Assembly: GCA_964386525.1 (NCBI GenBank)
Contig: CAYLSO010000128.1
Coordinates: forward strand, 1 to 31,551
Reading direction: 5' to 3'
Source of the DNA: CAYLSO01 sp964386525
GTDB taxonomy: Bacteria; Eisenbacteria; RBG-16-71-46; DASYSL01
DNA: 31,551 nucleotides
Numbering within the stretch: the stretch's first letter is position 1; each line of letters opens with the position of its first letter. The notes beneath the pieces are model-generated. The model was given only the letters and a program-made list of their open reading frames with translations, ran no database searches and was not told where the DNA came from. A program made the translations under genes and the position numbers. Positions 23,658-29,528 of this stretch are shown one piece after another.

Positions 23658-24872
23658 CTAGAGGACGCGGTCGAGCGCGGCGATGAGCCGGGCGACCTCG
23701 GCCGGGGTGTTGTAGTGGACCAGGCTGGCGCGCACGACGCCGTTTTGCGCCAGCAGGCCGAGCGCCTCGATCGCGCGGTAGGCGTAGAAGTGCCCGTAGC
23801 GCACGGCGATCTGCTCGCGGTCGAGGGCGGCGGGGATCTCGGCGGAGTCTCGGCCGTCGGCGACGAAGGAGATCGTGGGAGCGCGACCGGGGCCGGCCGC
23901 GCCCTGCCCGAGGACTCGCACGCCGCGCCGCGCGCCCAGGAAGTCGAGCAGGGGGGCGGCCAGCGCGGCTTCATGTGCGGCGATGGCCGCGAAGGCGCGG
24001 TCCAGATGTTCCGAGGCGGGGGCCTCGGGCGCCTGGCGGGCGCCGAGGTCCCGCAGATACTCGAGGACGGCGGGCAGCGACGCCGCCAGCTCGTGGATCA
24101 CGCCGCCCGGCTCGAGCTTCGCCGGGACCTCGTCGTCACCGATGAAGAAGTGGTTCTGGCCCGCGGCCGCCCGGAGCCGGTCCCGCTTACCGTACAGCAA
24201 GCCGAGGTGCGGCCCGTACACCTTATAGAGCGAGAGGAAGTAGAAATCGGCGTCGAGCGCTTGCACGTCCACGCGCCGGTGCGGCGCGTAGGCGACCCCG
24301 TCCACGCACGCCAGCGCCCCGGCGTCGTGGATGCGGCGCACGAGCGCGGCCGCGTCGTGGACGGTGCCCACCAGGTTCGAGCAGTGGGTGAAGCAGACCA
24401 GGCGCGTGCGGTCCGTGAGGACGCGATCGAGGCCGGCGGCGGTGAGCTCGAGCGAATCGAGGTCGAAGCGCCATTCGCGCACGCACATCCCTTCAGCCTC
24501 GAGTGAGCGCCAGGCCCCGACATTGGTCTCGTGATCGAGGTTGGTGACGACGATCTCGTCGCCGGGGTGGAAGAGCGGCCGCAGCGCGCGCGCCAGATTG
24601 CGGATGTTGGCGGTGCTGGAGGGGCCGAGGACGATCTCGTCGGGCGCGGCGTTGACGAGCGCCGCGGCGGCGTGGCGCCCGGCGGCCACCTGGGCCGCCG
24701 CCGCCGCCGAGTGCTCGTACGTCGCGCCGAGCTGCACCTGCCGGCGGCTCATGTAATCGCGGACGCGCTCGATGACGCCGGCCAGCGGCACGCTGCCGCC
24801 GGCGTTGTCGAAGAGGGCCCAGTCGTCGGTGAGCGCGGGGAAGCGGCTGCGGACGAAGTCGAGGTCGAGCAT
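23658..24872 (-). CDS. PLP enzyme of the cysteine-desulfurase fold lacking the catalytic Cys (VC1184-like subfamily)
   Basis: 404 aa class-V aminotransferase. It begins LDFVRSRFPAL...FDNAGGS like SufS-type enzymes. It has the phosphate-binding GPSSTANI (83-90), LDHETNVGAW (112-121), D191 in VDGVAY for the pyridine nitrogen, and the Schiff-base lysine K217 in SLYKVYGPHLG. The C-terminal segment that reads VRxGHHCA in SufS is VRYGHFYAY here (358-366): the sulfur-carrying Cys is Tyr. Thus it probably does not form a persulfide, and an epimerase, lyase or other class-V reaction is possible. The ATG at 24872 has no Shine-Dalgarno; TAGAGT ends 6 nt before it, overlapping the stop of the MFS gene upstream. 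No isc/suf scaffold genes nearby. Confidence 0.85.
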   Translation of the reverse strand: MLDLDFVRSRFPALTDDWALFDNAGGSVPLAGVIERVRDYMSRRQVQLGATYEHSAAAAAQVAAGRHAAAALVNAAPDEIVLGPSSTANIRNLARALRPLFHPGDEIVVTNLDHETNVGAWRSLEAEGMCVREWRFDLDSLELTAAGLDRVLTDRTRLVCFTHCSNLVGTVHDAAALVRRIHDAGALACVDGVAYAPHRRVDVQALDADFYFLSLYKVYGPHLGLLYGKRDRLRAAAGQNHFFIGDDEVPAKLEPGGVIHELAASLPAVLEYLRDLGARQAPEAPASEHLDRAFAAIAAHEAALAAPLLDFLGARRGVRVLGQGAAGPGRAPTISFVADGRDSAEIPAALDREQIAVRYGHFYAYRAIEALGLLAQNGVVRASLVHYNTPAEVARLIAALDRVL

Positions 24873-24878
24873 GGCGGC

Positions 24879-24884
24879 ACTCTA
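24879..24884 (-). promoter_or_regulatory. TAGAGT -10 element abutting the PLP enzyme start
   Basis: Minus-strand TAGAGT, 6 nt (GCCGCC), ATG. Its first three bases are the TAG stop of the MFS gene, so it could be partly coincidence, but the spacing equals that of the other leaderless candidates. Confidence 0.4.
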
Positions 24885-26129
24885 AGGCATGGCGGGCGCG
24901 GCGCGGAAGCCGAGCCGGCCGATGGCGGCGATGCCCAGGGCCGGGCCCAGCGCCAGGGCCGCAAAGGCCCAGCGCCAGCCGACGGCGGCGACCATGAGCG
25001 GGATCAGCTGGATGGAGGCCATGGTGAGCAGGAATCCGAGGCAGGTCTGCAACGTGAGCGCGGTGCCCACGGCGTGGCTGGGCGCGACCTCGGTGACCAT
25101 GGCGCTGAACTGCGCCGAGTCGGCCACCACGAAGAAGCCCCAGACCCACACGGCCGGCAGCAAGAGCCAGAGGGGGGCGCCGAAGAGCAGCCCGATGAGC
25201 AGCGAGCCGGCCCCGCTCGCCGCCATGGCGATCGTGACCACGCGCGCGTAGCCGAGGCGCCTCGACACCCAGCCGCCCCAGGCGCAGCCCAGGGCCCCGG
25301 CGGCCAGGGCACTGAAGGCGGCCAGATCTCCTGCCCACGGGCGGTGCGGGGTCACCCCGGCGATGAGGCTGGTCGTCAGGAACGCCGGCACCCAGGTCCA
25401 CATCGCGTACAGCTCCCACATGTGCCCGAGGTAGCCGGCGGTGACCAGGCGCGTCTCGCGATGGCGGGCCACCGTCGCCACCAGCTTCCAATCGAAGCGG
25501 CGACGCGCGAAGGGGAAGGGGCCGTCGCGATAGAGGGCGGCGACGAGTACGGCCGCGGCCAGCGCGCCCGCCGAGGGGGGCACGGTGACGGCGAGCAGAT
25601 TCGCCCCGCCGAAGGCGTGCACCAGATAGGGCAGCGCCTTGCCGATCGTGAGCGCCCCCACCAGGATGCCGATCGCCAGGCCGCGCCAGGAGCGGAACCA
25701 CGTGGCCACCATCTTCATCGCGGGCGGATACACGCCGGCGAGGCAGAACCCCGTGGCGAAGCGGGTGGCGAGCGCTGCCGGGTAGTCCGGGGCGGCGAGC
25801 AGCGACAGGTTGGCAAGCGCACCCAGCGCCGCGGCGCCGGCGAAGTAAGCCCGCGACGGCCAGATGTCGGCGAGGTTGAGTAGCGCGGCCAGTGCCGTAC
25901 CGGCCACGAATCCGAGCTGGACGGCGCCGGTCAGCCAGCCGACCTGCCCGGGGTCGAGCGCCCAACGCGCGCGCAGCTCGGGCACCGCGGCGGCGGCGGC
26001 GAACCACAGGGACATGCCGAGCAGCTCGGCGAGCGAGAGCAGGGCGAGCATCCGCCAGCGGCCGGGGGCGGCGGCGGAAGCGGACGACACGGGCGCCGGG
26101 AGGGGCGGGGTCGCGGGTGGCGCGATCAT
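24882..26129 (-). CDS. Major facilitator superfamily transporter
   Basis: 415 aa, about 12 hydrophobic helices with the MFS loop pattern. After a disordered Ala/Pro N-terminus it reads LLSLAELLGMSLWFAAAAAVPEL, then GWLTGAVQLGFVAGTALAALLNLADIW (helix 2 and the A-motif area) and ATRFATGFCLAGVYPPAMKMVATWF (helix 4), which resembles the nitrate/sugar-phosphate branch. Substrate unknown. The ATG at 26129 has no Shine-Dalgarno; TAAGGT ends 6 nt upstream. Followed after 9 bp by the PLP enzyme gene, so the two may be co-transcribed. Divergent from the phosphofructokinase gene. Confidence 0.9.
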   Translation of the reverse strand: MIAPPATPPLPAPVSSASAAAPGRWRMLALLSLAELLGMSLWFAAAAAVPELRARWALDPGQVGWLTGAVQLGFVAGTALAALLNLADIWPSRAYFAGAAALGALANLSLLAAPDYPAALATRFATGFCLAGVYPPAMKMVATWFRSWRGLAIGILVGALTIGKALPYLVHAFGGANLLAVTVPPSAGALAAAVLVAALYRDGPFPFARRRFDWKLVATVARHRETRLVTAGYLGHMWELYAMWTWVPAFLTTSLIAGVTPHRPWAGDLAAFSALAAGALGCAWGGWVSRRLGYARVVTIAMAASGAGSLLIGLLFGAPLWLLLPAVWVWGFFVVADSAQFSAMVTEVAPSHAVGTALTLQTCLGFLLTMASIQLIPLMVAAVGWRWAFAALALGPALGIAAIGRLGFRAAPAMP

Positions 26130-26135
26130 ACGGCG

Positions 26136-26141
26136 ACCTTA
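26136..26141 (-). promoter_or_regulatory. TAAGGT -10 element abutting the MFS start
   Basis: Minus-strand TAAGGT, 6 nt (CGCCGT), ATG at 26129; no ribosome site in between. Confidence 0.5.
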
Positions 26142-26270
26142 CACCGGTCCCGCGGCCTCGTGGGGAGCGGCTGTGATTCCCCGCGCCATTTTGGCCCCCA
26201 TGCCTTACTATCCTCCGCGAGGCTTCCGCCGCCCCTATCCTGGCCTGGGTTTCCAAGGAGGATCCGAGTC

Positions 26271-27563
26271 ATGTCGCCAACGCGCCGCCTGGCCATCCTC
26301 GTCGGCGGGGGGCCCGCCCCCGGCATCAACAGCGTCATCAGCGCCGCGGCGATCCGCGCCGGCGTCGACGGCGTCGAGGTGCTGGGCATCGAGGACGGCT
26401 TCGAGTGGATCATGAAGGGCGACATCTCGCACGTGCGCCCGCTGACCATCGAGACCATGAGCCGCATCCACTTCCGCGGCGGCAGCTACATCGGCACCTC
26501 GCGGGCCAACCCGACCAAGGCGCCCGAGCTGCTCGAGCAGTGCGTGCAGTCGCTGATCCGCCTCGGGGTCACCGACCTGATCACCATCGGCGGCGACGAC
26601 ACCGCCTTCTCGGCCATGAACCTCGAGCAGGAGGCGGCCGGGCGGCTGCGGGTGGTGCACGTGCCCAAGACCATCGACAACGACCTCGACCTGCCGCCCT
26701 ACGTGAACACCTTCGGCTTCCAGACGGCTCGGCACCTGGGCGTGGAGATCGTGCAAAACCTGATGGTGGACGCGCGCACCACGACGCGCTGGTACTACGT
26801 CATCGCCATGGGCCGCAAGGCGGGCCACCTCGCGCTGGGCATCGGCAAGGCGGCCGGAGCCACGCTGACGCTCATGTCGGAGGAGTTCAAGCAACGGCCG
26901 CTGCGGCTGAAGACCCTGGTGGACACCCTCGCCGGGGCGCACATCAAGCGCCTGGCCGACGGGCGGCACGACGGCGTAGCGGTGATGGCCGAGGGCCTGG
27001 TGCTCGACCTCGACCCGCACGACCTGGCCGAGGTGGAATCCGCCGAGCGCGACGAGCACGGCCACGTGCGCATCGCCGAGGTGGACCTGGGCCACGTGCT
27101 CAAGGAGGCGGTGCAGGCGCGCCTGGCCGGCCTCGGGCTCAAGGCCACGATCGTGGCCAAGGACATCGGCTACGAGCTGCGCTGCGCCGATCCGATCCCG
27201 TACGACCTCGAGTACACGCGCGACCTCGGCTACTGCGCCACCAAGTACCTCATCGAGGGCGGCACGGCGGCCATGGTCTCCACGCAGGCCGGCCGCTTCG
27301 TGGCGGTGCCGTTCAGCACCATGATCGACCCCGAGACCGGCCGCACGCGCGTCCGCCTGGTGGACATCCACTCCACCCGCTACGCCATCGCGCGGCGCTA
27401 CATGATCCGGCTGCGCCGCGACGACTTCCAGCATCCCGAGCTCATCGCGAAGTACGCGGCGGCCGCCAAGCTCCCGGTAGAGGAGTTCCGGCGGCAGTTC
27501 GAGTACCTGATCGCCGACGAGCCGCCGGCGCTGGTGCTGGGCGGGGCGGGGACGCCGCAGTAG
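26271..27563 (+). CDS. 6-phosphofructokinase, PPi-type signature
   Basis: 430 aa, phosphofructokinase family. It phosphorylates fructose 6-phosphate to fructose 1,6-bisphosphate. The nucleotide/PPi loop is GGGPAPGIN (12-20). GGDDTAF (107-113) has Asp where ATP enzymes have Gly (GGDGS), the substitution linked to pyrophosphate use. PKTIDND (132-138) holds the catalytic Asp, and MGRKAGHLAL (180-189) the substrate-binding Arg. With PPi as donor the step would be reversible and serve both glycolysis and gluconeogenesis. The ATG at 26271 has AAGGAGG at 26255-26261. TACTAT at 26206-26211 is a possible -10. No other glycolytic gene is nearby. Confidence 0.93.
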   Translation: MSPTRRLAILVGGGPAPGINSVISAAAIRAGVDGVEVLGIEDGFEWIMKGDISHVRPLTIETMSRIHFRGGSYIGTSRANPTKAPELLEQCVQSLIRLGVTDLITIGGDDTAFSAMNLEQEAAGRLRVVHVPKTIDNDLDLPPYVNTFGFQTARHLGVEIVQNLMVDARTTTRWYYVIAMGRKAGHLALGIGKAAGATLTLMSEEFKQRPLRLKTLVDTLAGAHIKRLADGRHDGVAVMAEGLVLDLDPHDLAEVESAERDEHGHVRIAEVDLGHVLKEAVQARLAGLGLKATIVAKDIGYELRCADPIPYDLEYTRDLGYCATKYLIEGGTAAMVSTQAGRFVAVPFSTMIDPETGRTRVRLVDIHSTRYAIARRYMIRLRRDDFQHPELIAKYAAAAKLPVEEFRRQFEYLIADEPPALVLGGAGTPQ

Positions 27564-27572
27564 CCGGCGGGA

Positions 27573-28259
27573 TCAGCGGTAGGTCGCCTTCACCCTGCCC
27601 CAGGTGATCGGCAGGACCGGTACTGGTTGCTGCCGGTATCCGTTGCACGAAGCCACCGACGATCCCGCCGGGAGGTCCGAGAACGAGAAGACCCCCGCGA
27701 CCGTCCCGCTGCACTCGCCCATGCGCGTCTGCACGGCGAAGCGCATCCGGAACGGCGTGCCCGCCACGGCGGCCACCGGCACCGCCAAGGACGTGTCTCT
27801 CGGGGTGCCGTCGAACCGCATGACGTCCCACTCGAACCCCGCGCCGCCCGCTGCTCCTTCCCGGAGGCTTGCCGCGACATATCCCGGGCCGAGGATGCAG
27901 GCGGCGAGCACCGTGACCTGCAGTCGCGCGGTGAGCGCGACGGGAGTGCCGGCGGCGGGTCCGAGGACCGTGAAGTCGTCCTCGACGGTGGTCGTGGGGC
28001 TGCAACCGCCGAATCCCGAGTGGGAGACGGAGAACAGCGTGCCGTGGGGGATGTCGTAGCCGGCGCGATCGACGCCGTGGCAAGGCGTGTACATGTCGAA
28101 CGGGATCGTGGTGTCGGCTGCCGCAGCACTCGTGCAGAAACCGAAGTACTTGGGGACCGTGATGCAGTTGTCGGGGCAGCCCGCCGCCGGTGCGGCGGGG
28201 GCGGCGCCGGCGAGGAGGGCCAGGGCCAGGGCGCAAGGGCCGACTAGGGTGTTCCTCAT
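27573..28259 (-). CDS. Secreted protein of unknown function with C-terminal TWGRVKATYR
   Basis: 228 aa. The signal peptide (VGPCALALALLAGAAPAAPA, about residues 6-26) is followed by a mature region with several cysteines (GCPDNCI, YFGFC, TPCHG, FGGCSP, AACILG, GECSG, VASCNG), which suggests disulfides in the periplasm or outside. The central part looks beta-rich (VALTARLQVTVLAA, FRMRFAVQTRMG). I do not recognise the family. The last ten residues, TWGRVKATYR, match those of the Asp-box protein at 14694-15764 except for one L/V change; the rest is unrelated. The ATG at 28259 has GGGAGGA. Convergent with the phosphofructokinase gene, 9 bp away. Confidence 0.82.
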   Translation of the reverse strand: MRNTLVGPCALALALLAGAAPAAPAAGCPDNCITVPKYFGFCTSAAAADTTIPFDMYTPCHGVDRAGYDIPHGTLFSVSHSGFGGCSPTTTVEDDFTVLGPAAGTPVALTARLQVTVLAACILGPGYVAASLREGAAGGAGFEWDVMRFDGTPRDTSLAVPVAAVAGTPFRMRFAVQTRMGECSGTVAGVFSFSDLPAGSSVASCNGYRQQPVPVLPITWGRVKATYR

Positions 28260-28280
28260 CGCGTCCTCCCGGACAGGAGA

Positions 28281-28325
28281 CCACGCCGGACCCGCAGTCC
28301 GCGCGTGGCCGGCCCGAGGATTCTA
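28281..28325 (-). promoter_or_regulatory. Promoter -10 and leader hairpin of the TWGRVKATYR protein gene
   Basis: Minus-strand TAGAAT at 28325-28320 is a good -10; the -35 is weak (CTGTCC at 17 nt). The leader contains an interrupted hairpin, 28281-28308 (CCACG/CGTGG and CGGAC/GTCCG). Confidence 0.4.
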
Positions 28326-28465
28326 CACCCGGGGCGCTCGCAGGACAGTCGGTCATTCGTGCGAGGCGCGGATGATCGTGGGGCGACAGCCGCGGCCCGG
28401 CGACCGAATGGTCCCGCCAGGCCGGCCGCTCTCTCGGCCCGAGAGGACTCGGGTCCCCGCCGGCC

Positions 28466-28783
28466 TCACCCTCCGTCGCGGAGGATCCTCAACATCTCTG
28501 CCGCGTAGCGGTAGTTCGGCACCAGGGCAAGGGCTTTCTCATAGGCGGCCACCGCTGCCTCCCGGTCGCCGTTCTCCAGGCAGGCGTCCCCAAGGCCACC
28601 GTAGAGCAGGGCGGATTCGGGCAGGGCGCGGACGGCCAGCTGCAGGACGCTCACCGCCTCAGCGACCATCCCCCTGCGCATCAGCCGCACGCCCAGTGTG
28701 CTGAACTCCTCCTCGGACCACTGGACCGTCCCCTGGCCGTCCGGGGCAGGCGGGCAACCGGTCCATTGCGGCTGCGGCTTCAC
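28466..28783 (-). CDS. Short TPR protein, possibly the remnant of a larger gene
   Basis: 105 aa from the GTG at 28783, which has GTGGAG 6 nt upstream. Residues about 20-105 form two tetratricopeptide-like units: FSTLGVRLMRRGMVAEAVSV and LYGGLGDACLENGDREAAVAAYEKALALVPN. This pair (LGxxLLxxGxxxEAIxVF ... YxSLGEAYxxxGDxxxAIxxYEKxLxLxPxN) is the usual C-terminal tail of secreted serine hydrolases and alpha/beta hydrolases. Here no hydrolase domain precedes it: the frame stays open upstream for 250 codons but reads as Arg/Pro-rich noise. It could be a small stand-alone TPR protein or the surviving 3' end of a decayed gene. Confidence 0.5.
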   Translation of the reverse strand: MKPQPQWTGCPPAPDGQGTVQWSEEEFSTLGVRLMRRGMVAEAVSVLQLAVRALPESALLYGGLGDACLENGDREAAVAAYEKALALVPNYRYAAEMLRILRDGG

Positions 28784-29528
28784 GCGAACTCCACTGGCCG
28801 GGACACGGGCAGCGGCGGCCAAGCGGCACCGCGGCCGGCGGCCGTACCTCGGTCGCGACGTCGGGGCGGGGATGCAGTTGGCGATGAGGATGGTCGACGC
28901 ACGGAACCGAGATGAGCGGAGAGTCCGTCTGGGGTATGTCGGGCAGCCGGTGCGACGGTGAAGTTGCAGGTTTCGAGAAGGCACTGACCGAGCAGTGTCG
29001 AACCCGATGCAGGAGTCGGCTAGGGTCGGCGTTGCGGATGCTGAGAGGGGCTTCGGTCGGTCGGCCGTCGCAGTTCGAGCAGGTCTCGCACCGTGGACGA
29101 CACAGGCGAGCCGGGCGACCCCCAGGCGTCGGCGCCGGGCGGGTTGGTGGCGTGAAGAGCGGTGGGGCCATCGGCTCGGATCCTCGAACCCGGGAGGGCC
29201 CGGGGCCGGCTGCGGCTTCAGAAAGTCGGGAGCCCGGCCTGCGGCCACACCCATGGCGACGCCAGAGATCTGGAGACAGGACTCCTCGGGCCGGGCTATC
29301 ATTGAGGGGAATCCTGGACCGTCACGATGCCTCCCGGGCGTCCAGCGGGACTCCTCGCAGGTTCGGCGGACCGCTGCTCCGGGCCGGTGGCCATGGCGTC
29401 TGGGTACCTCTCCCGCGGGAACGCCCCAGGCCGTGTTCCCGTCGGTTGATGAGTCCGCCCGACGATTCCCGCGCGCCATCTGCGGCGCCGGGAGTCGGAC
29501 TCGTGTCATCGAGGAGGAGGGACGCTCC
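28784..29528. other. 745-bp region without a recognised gene
   Basis: Open frames exist on both strands, but none has protein-like composition, a ribosome site with sensible start, or a recognisable motif. TATCAT at 29297-29302 (context GGGCTATCAT) is a possible -10 for the repeat protein downstream. No tRNA fold was found; the GGGTTCGAGGATCC on the minus strand near 29180 lacks a matching T-stem. May contain the eroded 5' part of the TPR gene. Confidence 0.45.

Noticed and set aside
29160..29200. Possible tRNA T-arm (GGGTTCGAGGATCC on the minus strand)
   Set aside because: No complementary T-stem beyond two pairs, and no anticodon or acceptor stem at the right distance.
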